Origin: Cadophora sp. MPI-SDFR-AT-0126
Lineage: Eukaryota; Ascomycota; Leotiomycetes; Helotiales; Ploettnerulaceae
DNA: 64,000 nucleotides
Assembly (NCBI GenBank): GCA_020747065.1
Contig: JAGMVK010000001.1
Location: 1,674,001-1,738,000, forward strand
Reading direction: 5' to 3'
The notes below the pieces were generated by a model, which saw only the letters and a list, made by a program, of their open reading frames with translations, did no database searches and was not told the origin of the DNA. The position numbers and the translations under genes were made by a program. Below are positions 10,612-23,960 of this stretch, one piece after another. The stretch's first letter is position 1, and the number at the start of each line of letters is the position of its first letter.

Positions 10612-11682
10612 TCATAGAGTGTCTTTATAGGTTTCAGCCCATTTCTCAACCTTTTCAAGCAGAATTTTCTTTCTCCCATCGTCACACCAGCTTCCCACAA
10701 TGGCTCCATCGGCGATGAACTTCCATTCTTTCAGATTCAAAGCGAATGCTTCCTGAACCGCAATATAGTTGTCCAGTATATATCCACCAAAGTAAGCTGG
10801 ATCATCACTATTGATGCTGAATCGCACACCATCTGCTAAGAATTTTCTGACGGGCAGTTCCGCAACCTTGGTGACACACCTCAATCTGACGTTGCTCAGC
10901 GGGCACATTGTAACCAGGGTCTTGTCCTTCGCTACTCTCTTCAACAGCGCTTCATCATCAACCAGCCGAATCCCATGATCGATTCTCTCTGTATTGCACA
11001 AGTCTAGCGCCCGCGAGATGTATGTTGAATCGCCCTCCTCACCAGCATGGGCTGTCCTCCGAATACCAGCCTTGCTCGCACACTCGTAGACCTCTCTGAA
11101 TAACTCTGGCGGAAAGCCGACTTCGCTGCTATCAAGTCCAATACCGGCAACAACACCACTCGAGAAGTGGCCGAGGGCTTCCGCGGCTTCGTAGGTATCC
11201 TTCGCGTCGCTGGCTGGGAGATGGCGCAAGAAACACAATATCAGCTTCGATGTCAGCCCAAAGTCCTTCTCTGCACGCTTCTGCGCCATACCCAGCCCTG
11301 TCACTACAGTCTCGTATGCAATACCCCGTGAAGTGTGGGCTTGGGGGTCGAAGAAGATTTCGGCGTGGTGAACTCCATCATTGTGTGCCCGGGTGAAGTA
11401 CTCGTAGGCAAGAGATTCGAAATCAGCTGTAGTAATCAACACAGACATCCCGATGTAGTAGTAATGGAGGAAGTCATTGAGGGAGGTAAAGCGGGTGTAT
11501 CGGTCTTCGAGGGTTTCGGATGAGGCAAACGAAGGGTCTGCGTCGGTGGATGGGAGGGAGATCTTGTTGGTATCTGCAAGTCGGAAGAGGAGGCTTGGCG
11601 ACAGAGAGCCTTCAATGTGAAGATGATGTTCGCATTTCGGTAGGTCATGGAGACATTTCTGAACGATGGCCCCGGTCATCAT
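10612..11682 (-). CDS. AAH1: Adenine deaminase (Aah1 type)
   Basis: A single-exon gene of 356 aa, close to the 347 aa of yeast Aah1. The family hydrolyses adenine to hypoxanthine and ammonia in purine salvage, in the cytosol and nucleus. The metal and catalytic residues of the adenosine/adenine deaminase superfamily are visible: HLH at 20-22 in the HLHIEGSL motif, HAGE at 212-215, His236 in RIDHG, and the SINSDDP motif with Asp293/294. The short HIEGSL-type N-terminus and absence of the extra N-terminal region of ADGF proteins favour adenine deaminase over adenosine deaminase; substrate choice is inferred from family resemblance. Translation could start at Met1 or Met2. A perfect heptamer triplet lies about 75 bp upstream of the start. 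Confidence 0.92.
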   Translation of the reverse strand: MMTGAIVQKCLHDLPKCEHHLHIEGSLSPSLLFRLADTNKISLPSTDADPSFASSETLEDRYTRFTSLNDFLHYYYIGMSVLITTADFESLAYEYFTRAHNDGVHHAEIFFDPQAHTSRGIAYETVVTGLGMAQKRAEKDFGLTSKLILCFLRHLPASDAKDTYEAAEALGHFSSGVVAGIGLDSSEVGFPPELFREVYECASKAGIRRTAHAGEEGDSTYISRALDLCNTERIDHGIRLVDDEALLKRVAKDKTLVTMCPLSNVRLRCVTKVAELPVRKFLADGVRFSINSDDPAYFGGYILDNYIAVQEAFALNLKEWKFIADGAIVGSWCDDGRKKILLEKVEKWAETYKDTL

Positions 11683-11753
11683 TTCGAGGAGGGGAGAGCT
11701 TTAAACCGAGAGACGAAGTCAGGGGACGAGTGGATGATGGCGAGGTGAAGGTA

Positions 11754-11776
11754 TGATACTTGATACTTGATACTTG
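11754..11776. repeat. Three tandem TGATACT heptamers
   Basis: TGATACT occurs three times back to back (starts 11754, 11761, 11768), 72-92 bp upstream of the AAH1 start codon. It may be a simple repeat or a small promoter element. Confidence 0.7.
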
Positions 11777-14700
11777 AAGCAGATATCTGGCGTATGCTTC
11801 CTAACTCTCGGCTTGCGGTTAAAGTTCTGTCGAAATGTGAGAAATTCGGATTCCTGTGTGCGCTGCGAAAACGTGTTATTGTTCAACAAGGAAAAATTGT
11901 GTTACTGCAAGAACAGTAGAGAAGAATGGGCAACTGAATGACTGTAGGAAATGATTCAAACCCCAGATATCGTTATATCGACTCGCATTGTAGACTTTAC
12001 CGGACTGATCCCGGTGAATTGTCATTGACGCACCCACTTCAGTGAATTCTCTTCACACAAAATTTAGTGATGACGCCCAATTCAAAGAACATTATTATTC
12101 TGCCCCGGCGGTGAGCGGCGATGTCCGGACATCTTTAGAGCCACCATCTGCAAACCTGTGATCAAGACACAAGTTGAATGATTGTTGATAGCTCCATGCC
12201 TCATCCTCGACATGACAGCTTCCGAGGCGACACTTAGTGCTTCTCCATGCTTCATGGCCAAGGCGATGTTCACTCCTCCATTTCAGTGTCCGAGGCAGGT
12301 GATGGCACATGAATCATACTTGAGGGATCTTCGTCCTGTCTCCAGTCGACAGCTTCCTTTTCTGGTCCACTTCCGATGCAGCTTCAGCAATGTTTGCGAA
12401 TCGGATCTACAGGAGGATCTTCGTTGTTTCGAGTCGCACAATGCTAAGTTGAGTTTATCCTTGGGCCTGTCTGTAGGTTGTAGCCGATGTTTGCGACGGA
12501 AGCACAACGGAGAACGAACCCCGTTCGACCCCTAAGTCCAAGGACAATCCAATATTACTGCTGAGCTTCGTCAAGGAGTCGACGAAGCGGAGCAGAGTGG
12601 TTCTACAAAGGTGTATGAGGTGTTTGATATATGCAATATCAAACCCGCTATCTTATCCAACAGCGAGCACCTTAGGAGGACATCCCAAGCTGATCAGATG
12701 GCCTCTTGATCCGATGCAACTGTGTGCTCGCATCAGAATTCTGGAAGGAAGTCCTACATTGGTCAAATTCCGAGGTGTTTACTTCTCGGATATCGTCCCG
12801 CTGCTTGTTCCAGCTGGTCACAGGGTTTGGGCAACCACAACCTCAACGGAACAAATCCAGTTCGAATGTGATAAGTCAATTCGTTTCAGATGTGACTTGG
12901 GGGAACAGGGGACTCCCGCTCCAGTCGGCGTTGGGATCGACGAAAGTGGAGACTGAACCCTTGGAGATTGCCGCTGTCGAAGTGACATTTCGCTGTGCTG
13001 GGAAGCTCCTTGGAGCATGTTCTTTTTCCTGCGAAGCATCAAATTTCCATATGAGATTCCCAAGATCCGGGTTCTGTTCCTCGGCAAGCCACTTTTCACG
13101 CATGGATTAAGGGCCCAATCTCACTAAATCCCCAGAAGCCAGGGTAAGAGGAATGCTCACGAGGATAGATCCTGCTGGACTAGCCAAGTTCTTTTTGGTG
13201 ACACAATTCGAAGCGCCTCTAGGTTTTCAGGATATCCATCTTTCATTCTTAATCCATTCTCACGCCAGTTGTGCACCGTGGCAGTGTAGAGCTTGCAAGC
13301 GTATCCAGGTGCGCAACTGTTTTCGGGAGCAGGCAGGTGGTGATGTGAAGGGGCGACAACAAGACCGAGGTGTACGGACCACCTACCGAAAGCTATGGCG
13401 CAGTTTCCGAACCTACCTCGCTAGCGGCGAATAGAGACTGAACCTCTAACGCCCCGGCACGCGGATCGAACTTGACATGGAACTGATTATCCCTCCACGT
13501 GTCTCTAGACTCTGGGCCAAATCTTCTCTATCTGTGACAGCTCACCGACCACCAGATCAGCAATCTCAACGTTTTTCTTCGAACCGCGCCCAACGCCGTC
13601 AACCTACAGTTGAGCCGTCCCATCATCAATCACCTCTCAATTACGTGTGTCATAGATATCCCGATACACAAGTCTCTGCACTTTCGGAGTGCTTCGATTG
13701 GATCCTATTTACATTAGCATTCACTCGGCTTGGGCAACTTGAGTTCCTTCTCTCAACTCTCAGTCAGCTCATCTCCACCGACAGAACCATTAGTAACTGG
13801 ATTAAAGTTTCGATCAGCGTTTTGCGTAGGGAAATTCCCAGGCGTTGGAAACCTTCTGTCAAGGAGGCTGGCCCGTCGCCTTGATATCTTTCAAGAGTAC
13901 CCTAACACTACTGCTGTCGTCGGAACCAGGCCTTGGAGGCTTGCCTCCTTGGTGGGTCGGTTCTGACGCCGCCGATCAGAAGCGGATAAGGCCGATTTGG
14001 GGTAGTGTTCTTGAAAGGTTTAGGGCGTCGCTCATAAGTCTTTTAATCGGGTCACGGTGCATGGCATTGTTCTACTGTTGCAGTAGAACGAACCTTAATC
14101 TGGCATGGATAGGAGTTTTTGAGATCTGGAAATTTTGGAAACAAGAAACTTCCTGATCTTCAATCGTTCCGGATGCATGATAGCTCGCTAAACCCTAGCT
14201 ATGCTGGAGCTTCGACGACAAACTTCCTAGACCGTTGCAAGACCTAGATGTGGTCTGATAATTATGTCACTGCCAAGGGCAAAGGCAATTTTTCGAGTGT
14301 ATTAGTCAACTGGACATGTTGATACTGTTTTCTGGTAGTGCAAAGCAGAGATTGAATAGGCATCTCGTTCCTCCTGCTACTACCTGCGGGCCCAAGACCG
14401 AAGGCTGAAACATGACGGCGCCTCCCTGGTCTTGTGCACTTCGGTGTCATGCGTTAAATGCCCGTTTCCAAAAGGAATTCTCTTCTAGAACACATACACC
14501 ACCGGCAGGCGTTCATCCGAGGATTAATAGCCCCCACGAGAGCAAAATGGGGGAGATAGGCTGGAATAGCATACACTATAATTGACCTAGAGTACCGGCA
14601 ATAAATGTCGGCATCAGCGACTACACTACTACTAGGACGCCAATATTACGAGTAGTACAGAAGCTCAGTTAAGTTTGGAGCACGCGTGTCGTCCCCAGAT

Positions 14701-17700
14701 TTATTTTTTTACTTTACTTCGGAGAAAGAGCACACGCCATGTAAGGGTCCAGGGGGGGAAGTTCCTCGGTGAAAACAACAGACGTGGACCATTTCACTAT
14801 TCCCCACCAACGCAGGGCTTCGGCTATTGCAACGCAAGGCCAGCGAATCACGCACTGCGGAAGGAATTAAAAGTATAGCAATACCAGATGAAGTTGACCT
14901 CGTGCACTCAACAGATGGCCATTCTCAATATATGGCTTTCCATGCGGCAAAATTGGCGGTTTCCGCGGTCTTAAGCCTGCGGTAGCAGTGATACAAGAGA
15001 CGATAAAATATGATATCGCTTCTGGTGACACTGCATGAGAAGCATGGAAAGCAACACCAGAGCACCAGGCGATCTCTGAACAGGCTCGCGGCAGTCGGCT
15101 CACCGTCTCGATTGGCATCCGCAGCGTGTGCCACCAGGCCGATCTTAGTGTGTGGGAGGGCTCGGCTTGCAACAAGCTGGGTGGAAACAGGTAGAGAACT
15201 CACAAACTACCGTGCAGCAGTAGTTGGCAGGGCTGGGATCCTTCCAGGCGGCCGAAAACCTGGAAGAACACAGAGGTGTTAATTTTCCAATTTGGAGAGG
15301 ATGCTCTCTGCTAGCTAGGTCTGGCATGACTATTTATTAGTGCTTTTCAGTTGTCTGTTGAACAAGCTCAGAAGCTAAAGAAATGAAAGTTGGCATATCT
15401 GCAGGTTGGTTTGAGTCCCGTTGGCGTTTTCTCCTGTGCAGACCGAAGCTTAGTCACCCACACTGTCCAGAGGTTCAGTGCACCGCCCCTGGCGGGCTTC
15501 CCCTCTGTCAATTGCCCGACTTCCTTGTTGCTCTCGAATGTCCCTGCCCGTCTGTCTCTCGAATCTCGACGTTCTGTTGGCTGGCGTTCATCGTTTCTGC
15601 ATCCATCCCTACACGCCCGGTATCCGAATAGCTGTGTCGTGGGTATGAACCTAGGGTCCTCGCCCCCCCCCCGTCTCGTCTTAGCCACATCAACCTTCCC
15701 GTCCGCACCCCCGCCCCATGCACCTGTGTGGCATCTTGCCGCAGAGCATCTCATCATCCCGTACGGAACCTGCCATGGCCTGTTTTCTGGATGGGTCTTG
15801 AAACAAGCCGAAAAGATGCTGGATCTTCTCCCAACTTTCCCATGGGTTCGGCAAATGACGAAATAAGGTTGCGACGTCGCCGCTAAGATTACTAGACCTT
15901 CCTTTTGTTGTTACCCTCCTTTTCCAATTACTAGCTCCGGCTGATCCGCCTCTTCTTGGGAATGGCACTGAAAAAAACACTTCCAGGGCTTCGGACACCA
16001 GTCAGGTAGATCGCTGCTCCTCACCCGCGGCTAGTCTAGGAAAACAGGGTAGAAATGTAGCCCAGCAGGACGTTAGATGAAAACCCAAAAACATGAAACG
16101 CCAGAACACGTTTATCTACTTCCATAATAGGCACAGGGATTTGCTGCGGGCTCGGTTTAGCCGACCCTCTCCATGACGGCGCAGGCAGGTGTGGAAAGGG
16201 AATCGAATGAGAGCCATACCTAAAACCCTTATGTGATGGGTCCTGTCCCATGTCATTTACGGCTTCGCCTTGTCAGGGTCCTGCCGAAGAACAAAAGACG
16301 CACTCCAAAGCAACCTTGCATATAATATTATTCATGCATCCTAGGCGTCGAGACGTCCTCCGAACCCCCCTGACCAGTGGTAACATCGCCTTCCAGGTTA
16401 TCTAGCAGTCAACAAGGATCGCAGGTACCACCTCTTGTACCATTTACGACCATTTCTCCGACTCCAAGTACCAGCAATCACTCCTGCAACCAGGAATCAA
16501 CACGGCATCGTCAATTTATTTTCCTTGAAAAGCACGCTACCGTTGTCAACAGCTCTCTCTCGACCGTTAGTGGCTCCTTGTTACTGGGATGCCACATTTT
16601 TTCCTGCTCAATTATATACCTACTAGTACCGCAAATTTCAAGGACAACTACACAGGGCTTTACACGTTCTTCTGCATATCCTAACGTACAGACGAGACAA
16701 AACAGTCACTATCGAGTCCTCGGATGTGAGTTGAGACAGGACCTCTCCAGGCCTCTCAGGACAATACCACACATCGACGCCATTTTCTCAGAATTCATTG
16801 CTCGACTCGACAAGCGCTACAACCGAGCTGTTGAGCCCCTTTGTCCTATCAACGGGCCGAAGCCGACGGTAGTCATCCGGAGAAGGTTGATTCCAGGCGT
16901 ACATACCTCCGTATGCAGTGAACGTCGCAGGAGCGCCCCATACGCCACTTCCCGAATAGCCTCTAGCCAGCAACGAAAGGCGATTCAGATTCGGGGCACA
17001 TCTTGCAGGCAAACGATCTTCTGGTACGTCTTTTAATCTATGTGGGCGACTCCCCTGCTTTTCGAGCAGCTTCTAGTCGGCTGTTACTACCGAGCTGGTT
17101 GCTCATGGATGCACAAATCCCTTGAGAAATGCATATCACGGCCCAGTGTCTGGAAAAGGTCTCTGCCGATTCGGCATTCAAATTGCAAGTCTGCAAGTTG
17201 TCTTGTGCCCCCAAAAAGGAAGTTCTGAAGTGGTTCCGAGGAAGCGATGTCCCCCTGTCTGTGACTAAAGGGGCGTTGTAACATCTTTTCTTCGCCTTTT
17301 GACGCACCATACTCCCCTGTCGAAAATGGCGGAATAATGTACAAGAGCAAGGGTCGTTCAGCAGCAGCGGCAACGCCATCGCTACTCTCTGAGCAGATCG
17401 ACCAGGTTGCTCAATTGTAGATAAGACAGGAGTTCGGGGCTGACGACCATCTCGCAAACATCTGCTTCAAATGCTTGTAATGCTACTCTTGGCACTGGAT
17501 TACTCCAGATCTCCCAATCAGCCTTAAAGCGGAGGCCAATGCTTGCTCCCGTCATATACCCTTCTCCAGCCCGCTCCAGTGAGAGTTCCACTGCCTTAAG
17601 TTCTTATCACTCACTGTCGGCATTTCTCTCTCACTCAACATTTTTCTGCCGCGCCAACATGCTCCTCACACCATACACCACAGACCCTTCTTCCGCAACC

Positions 17701-18191
17701 AACGAGAGCTCCCCTCGAAGCACCTAGCTGACCAAGCCTATCACAGATTGACATTCCCTCAAGGTACGGATAAGCTGCCGATTCTGGTACCTGTGTTCTT
17801 TGGTCCAAAGTGGGGAAAACATCCAAAGCTGGCCACGCTACAGACCTGCATCGGAACATAGCAGCCCTGACGTTGCACTAAACTGCAGCCCAGCGGCGTG
17901 TCTCGCAGCTATCATATTCTGGGGGTAAGGAAAGCAGAGACTCATCTGTGTCCTAAACTCTGCCTAGCCCAAACTTCTGGTTGTCATACTCTTTGAGTTC
18001 TTAAAAACTGGCCTGTCGAATCTGCGTGAGTAGCTGGTTTCGATCTTCTCAGCTCTTGTTGGCAGGGCTGTAAAATCCTCGTAATGAGGCTGGAACTTTA
18101 AAATCAACCTCCACCTCCTCAGTCCTCTATCTCAGACCATCGACAACGGCAAGGTCCATCTGGATAAAAGAATCGATTTCGGGCCTACAAG
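11777..18191. other. 6.4-kb gene-free region upstream of a Zn2Cys6 regulator
   Basis: No ORF here carries a domain, signal peptide or credible splice chain. The longest frames (for example 16377-17036, 219 codons, no early ATG) look like chance. A C10 homopolymer lies at 15663-15672. The last few hundred bases, with CT-rich stretches, probably include the promoter and leader of the downstream regulator. No transposon ends were recognised. Confidence 0.55.
15663..15672. repeat. C10 homopolymer
   Basis: A ten-base C run in the middle of the gene-free region; a likely site of length variation. Confidence 0.8.
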
Positions 18192-20745
18192 ATGGCGGGG
18201 TCAACACAGAATACTTATTCGAGATCTCCGATTCCTTCCACTACCTCCTACGACTCTTCCTCAGTTTCTTCCGCTGCGTCACCAAGAACTTCAGGACCAT
18301 ACGACGGAGGACTCATGGGAGCTTCCCCACGACCTATGAGTGGGCAAAATCCACAGCAGCATATGAACTTGCCGTCAGGAGCATCAATGAGCCATAGTTC
18401 GTTCCAAAACCCATACCACTCAGCGACAACTTCTCCGGGACCTCCAGGAATGGACTCCATGGCTTCCACGGGATCGTCAAGTGGCACTCCCGGCGCATCG
18501 GGTGGGCAGATGTCAGCTGCGAATATGCAGGCGAAGAGAGCCTATCGTCAGAGGAGAAAGGATCCAAGCTGTGACGCATGCAGGGAACGAAAAGTCAAAT
18601 GCGATGCAACGGAGACTACGAGCTGTTCGGAATGTTCGAGCCGAAATGTGAAATGCCAGTTCACGAAGGAGACGAATCGACGTATGTCATCTATTAAGCA
18701 AGTACAAGATTTGGAGAAGCAGATTGCACAAGTTAAACGGGAAAACACGCACCTGCGGTCAATATTGAACGTGAGAGAGGGCCAAATGGACATCGACAAT
18801 GATATTCCTCAACAAATGACACTCCAACTGCCCGAGATCGGGTCGAACCCGAAGAGAAAAGGACGACCACCGCCCCCTCAGGATCTTTCGCGAGTGCGTT
18901 CTAACATCCGAAACTTTGGCCGGGGTATATTCAAGCCACCTGCACCTTACCGTCAAATAGGGTCACAGGCACACTTCAATCCTCCTCGTCCGGACCTACC
19001 ACCAAAGGCGATCTGCGATCACTTGCTTGGTTCCTACTATGCGTCAGTACATACGCTGATTCCGATCCTGCATTGGCCCACATTCGAGCAGGAATACGAG
19101 GCTGTCTACAAAGCCGGCAGTCTGCATGGCGTACCGCCAGTCTGGAGCTCACTATTCTTCTCAGTCCTGGCCGTTGGGGTGCTTTTCAGCTCGGACGTGA
19201 GTATTCATCGCCCTCACAAGGGCAAAGAGTATATCGAGATATCTCGAATGTTAATTGATACCTGGAATGATGAATTTGTAAGTTCTGCTTGGTAGATCAT
19301 TCTCCCCTTCAGTTTGGTTTTGAGCCCTGCCTCTGTGGCTTCTGGCTATCTGCTGTGCTCTTCAGACGCTGGGATCCTTCCGGGACTGTACGAAAATAGT
19401 AGACTGACTCCGAGTTCCTGCGATCTAGGTGATCGACCATGCAAGATCAGCTATTCTGGTGAGCATATTTCTCACCGAGATAAACTTAAAATCTGCAGCA
19501 TGGACATGGTTAGCTTCCGCAGTTCGAATTTCTCAGGACATTGGGCTACACAACGAGACGGGACCGTGGCCGATGATTGAGGGTGAAATGCGACGTCGAG
19601 TATGGTGGGGAATTTACGTTTGGGATCGGCACATGTCATTGGAGCTCGGACGGCCCCTCCTGATTGAAGATGCGGACTGCGATGTCAGTCTCCCAGCCGC
19701 AATTGACGACCATTATATTCACGACGCAGGCATGATGGTTCCCAATGGCGTATCCCCGCTGACGAATTTCATTTTACCGATCATTCACGTTGTCCGTGCT
19801 GTATCACAGCTTATCAAAACGCTCAAATCACCTATCATTTCTCCTTCGACTTTGGCCACTTTCGATACCCATTTCAGTGCTTGCATGGCCGCATTTCCTC
19901 CTCCTTGCCAAATCGCCGCGCAAGAACCTTTAAATCCGCGAATGTTAGCCCCTGTCTGCCATCTCATGAATGCACGCCTAATTCTCCATCGCCACAATCT
20001 AACGACCTCCTGCCCTCCAGAAGTACGAGCCAATGCTATTGAGCAATGCATACGTGCAGCACTCGACTCTACAAACCTATTCGCCCGAGCAATGGCTTCT
20101 TCGACGCAGTCCATCCCATCATTTCCGCCATTTGGACCCAGCGCAAATGCTATGACTTGTACTCACATTTGGCGCTGCACCTTGTTTCTATTATACGGTG
20201 GTCACTTTGACGCAGCGCTCACTTGTATCAGAGCCTCATCAAACATCGGCACATTACGAGACGTCAATGTTGCATGTGGGCGGAACTTGGCATTCTTCAT
20301 TGGTGTACTCATCGACAAGCGCCGTGGTGGAGGTCTGATCGGGAGCCCAGGATACCGTGGCGAGCGCGAACTGGACGAAGAACTCATGGCATACGTATCA
20401 GGGGACTTGCAAGCAGGGACAGAGAACAGTTGGGTATGGGCTGGCAGCGAAACAGGTATGAACATTGCGGGGAGTGCAGTGGGAGGCAAAGTCGGGATCA
20501 GTCCTACGCTACATGGTGGTCCTGAGGGTACGACTGTATTGACGGACTTGGAAGCGAGAGACTGGGGAGGATGGGAAAGGGTCGAATATCTTGTTGGGGT
20601 GTTGGCTAGGGAACAAGGCGGATATGCACAACCACTCTATCCACAACCCGGGCCTGGGAGTCGTGGAGGAGGAGCGGGACCTGGGCCAGGAAGCCACGAG
20701 AGAAGTAGGGGTAATGAACGCATGGCCATCACGAACATTATTTGA
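18192..20745 (+). CDS. Zn2Cys6 transcription factor with fungal-specific TF domain
   Basis: Two exons, 18192-19277 and 19429-20745, give 800 aa; the intron (GTAAGT donor, CTGAC branch site, CTAG acceptor) is phase 0 and joins WNDEF to VIDHARSAIL. The Zn2Cys6 cluster is at Cys127, 130, 137, 145, 148 and 155 (CX2CX6CX7CX2CX6C), preceded by a Ser/Gly/Pro-rich disordered N-terminus and a basic KRAYRQRRK stretch. A coiled-coil linker at about 167-193 suggests dimerisation. The middle homology region follows, with RRRVWWGIYVWDRHMSLELGRP, a hallmark of the fungal-specific TF domain. The C-terminus is Gly-rich. Such proteins are often labelled XlnR-like in databases; I cannot assign a regulon. It has 6.4 kb of empty DNA upstream, which may hold its own regulatory sites. 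Confidence 0.9.
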
Positions 20746-23700
20746 TTTATTTTGTGGAAAGTTAGAAGAGAGAAAGAAAGAAGGAAAGCATGCAAGATGG
20801 AGGGATTGTAATACACCCAGCATTTTCATTTGTATGGTTGGGGGCATGAGGCCTGGGCATAGAAGAACTATGGAAATGCGTTTGGACGGATGTTTGGGCT
20901 CATCACGGACCGAACTCGGGACGAATCTGTACATACTGTAGCATCATGGGCAGCATAAGGAACGAAAGGGGCGGTGGGAGCATGAAAAACATTTGGGATA
21001 TCACGAGGCCAATAATTTTAGGGGAAAGGCACGAGCAGAGTTTGCGAATCTTCAGGCGTTTTTGGCATTATCACGACAATAGAAGAGGAGCGCCGGAAAC
21101 AAAGTCAACAGGCATGTCGAAAATTAAGTATATTAGATGCAGATTCCCACACATCAGGCTAAGACAAAGAAGAATCACTTTGTGTCGCATTTTTCTCTTC
21201 TAACTAAAATCGAATAATGTTCGAAGAATCTTTAATCCTAGCCAATAAGCTTTCGGCGTAAGCCTTCCGAAAGTGTGAATTGTCCGTTAGTTGGTTGCTT
21301 GTCAGACATTACAAAGATTGTAAAACAGCAGGGAAGCGCAGGCTGGCAAGTGCCTAAATACAAGCCTTGGCGGGTTCCTCCCTTCCAGTTCGCCCAGCTT
21401 CCCCATGACAGGATTCCGGGGTCCTATGGTGGTAATCTGTGCATTGCACAATCTATCTGCTACGTTGCAGTGTGGGGTTCGGAAACGCTTTTTGCGGCGT
21501 CCTAACTTGGTGGCTTGCACTGGTTCAGGCAGTTCTCCATCATTATTGTTGAGTGGGTGTGATCTGATGTGGTAGTGCGGGGAGGAGAGACGGTAGTTCA
21601 GAGACCAAGCGTAGAGGCTGATATGGGGGATGTCCGGTTGGGTGAAGGGTGATGGATGATCCAGGTGAGCATGAGGGGTAAAATGCGAGAAAAGAACTTC
21701 TAGATATCTTCCGCATTGAGATGTTCGGCATGTGAAGCGAGGTAGGGCAGCAGATGTGAGGTGAGGCTCCGAGAGTCGCAAGTAAGGCGTTCATGCTATG
21801 ATTTGCACACGGATAGATACATCCAAGCACTTGCATGAGCCTATCTGTGCTTTACCGTTCTGGATGGGCGTGGCCAGTTCGTCATCTCTTGTTCGAGAAG
21901 ACAGGTCTCACACTGGGATGTTCGTTGTCTCCTTTTCAGGGTGGGTCCTGTGAGCGATGAGACTGGTAAGGTTCGGTTCGCAAAATGCGTTCCTTCCTTT
22001 GATCACTATCACCTGTTATACTTTGTGACCATGTAGGTGATCATACTTGGCAAATATGTATGGAAGTACCTCCGTACATGTGTGGCGCAATAAGCAACGT
22101 TGACGGGTGTCGAAGAAATAGAGTTTGATATCGTTTAACAGTTCCACGCGACGACGCCATGCTAGGATCCGGGGTAGAGGGGCGGGCAATGTCCGAGATA
22201 GTGAGCCGCGAGCAAGGTGTCAAGATTCAGAGTTTATTTTAGCTTGGGGATGTCTGGGATGAGGCGTTTGCTCGGTATCGGTCTGTTCGTAAGGTGGAAG
22301 GCGATCTGGGATCTGTGCTGAATGTCTCAGCGGCGGCAGTTGTTGGAAGGGACGTGCTTTGCCGTCCTTACAGTTGTCTGAATCGTGTAAAACGTGAGCT
22401 AGACGCGCTACTTTGTGATCAAGGGACTAATAGTCGAAGGTGTGACCTTGTTCGAGAGATATGATTAAAGTTCTTGCACTTTCGGGTCGAGTAGCGGATG
22501 TTAAACCTGTTTTCTTCATGGATCTTTCACCCCTGATGCTTATTATTGCCACATCCGGAAGACAGAAAGATCAGTTGAAAGCTTCTAGTAGCCGCAGAAC
22601 CTATTCCGTTTCCATTCTGAGGGCTTGCCGTCCCGTGTGCCGGGACAACGAGGTTGACCCCTTTGAGATGGTCTTGCGAGCTTTCGGAAATTCGACGCCA
22701 TCTGTTCCAAGCCAAGGGAACTTATGGTACCTTCCGTACCTCGTGTGATAATTTCCGAGATATTCTCAGTTTTTTGCAAGGGTTTCGAGATTCATCTGGG
22801 CTGAGAAATATCTCACAAGATGTCTTAGATAACCGATGCGTGAACAGGGACTCAGGCAGCGGTGAAGCCTCCGATATAGTACTTGACCTGGTTAGCAGAC
22901 ATCACAAGGAAAGACCTACTGCAAGGTTCTCACAGTGGAAATTCTCCGTGTTGCTACATGCAAGGTTGCAACGACTCACAAAATTCCACGCTCAGTATCT
23001 ACTAGTCGTCTAGCTCCTCTCCCCCATCCTTCAATTCTCTGATTCGCCAATTGAAACTTCATCGTCCTCCGTGACTCAGTTTAAGGTTCCGGTGCGGCCG
23101 CAGTCACAGTGGTACAAAGGAGTTCACTCGCTTAACCTCTGAGCTGGCTAAGCGGGATGGTGGACAGGAGTAAACAAAGTTCAAAAGTCGTAAGGAGACA
23201 AGCAAACTTGGGGGTTCATTCTCATGCCCTGTGACTTGCAAATTCTGAGAGCTATCTCACTCGAGCGACCTGGCGTACATGGCGTTTAAGTTGTGTGTTC
23301 ACTTGTCACTTGTATACCACAGCACAGCTGGAAGATATGGAGGATGTGGCTAGGAACAGAAAGAGCGACCTTAATCGCGACGGATGTTCTGAGATGGCTG
23401 CATAAAAAGAACGAGATAGCATACTCAAGGAGCCTGTAATGTAAAGACGATTTAGTTTCTGAACATTGAGGATCAATTTTGCTCCACGTTGTCGCGCTCA
23501 CGCCAGAGGTACATATTGTTTCTTTCAGCGACTCGGCGGATTCCCTTTCTATAAATCTGGGACTCACTTTGAGTCCTTCCATTCCGTTGAATTTGACGGG
23601 TCAAGTCCAATAGATGTCGCAGAGAAGTTGGCTGTGACGTATTGAGCTTGTCAGTATCTCCTCCGGACAGCCCGTATCGATGTTGTGAATGCTCTGGAAG

Positions 23701-23960
23701 TAGCCACATTGATGTCAACAAAATGCCACGTAAATAATTCAGTACTCCAAGCAACTTTCTACGATACGTATTTGAAACACATCTCATCGCGAACATAATT
23801 CTGAGTTTTGAATAGGTCTTTGTGCATCATCGGACTTCCCACTGTTACACAAGAAAGAAGCTTTTCTAGCTCCGGATCTTCCCCTTCTCAACCCCGCCAT
23901 AACTACCCCGCACCCAAACAACAACTTAACACCATTTCTGACTGAAAAATCCAAATCAAT
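20746..23960. other. 3.2-kb spacer, nothing recognised
   Basis: It includes the 3' UTR of the Zn2Cys6 gene and the promoter of the amidohydrolase gene. Short overlapping ORFs on both strands have no recognisable features. Confidence 0.5.

Noticed and set aside
16377..17036. 219-codon plus-strand ORF in the gene-free region
   Set aside because: It starts at a non-ATG codon, has no early Met, no domain, no signal peptide and no splice partners; probably chance.
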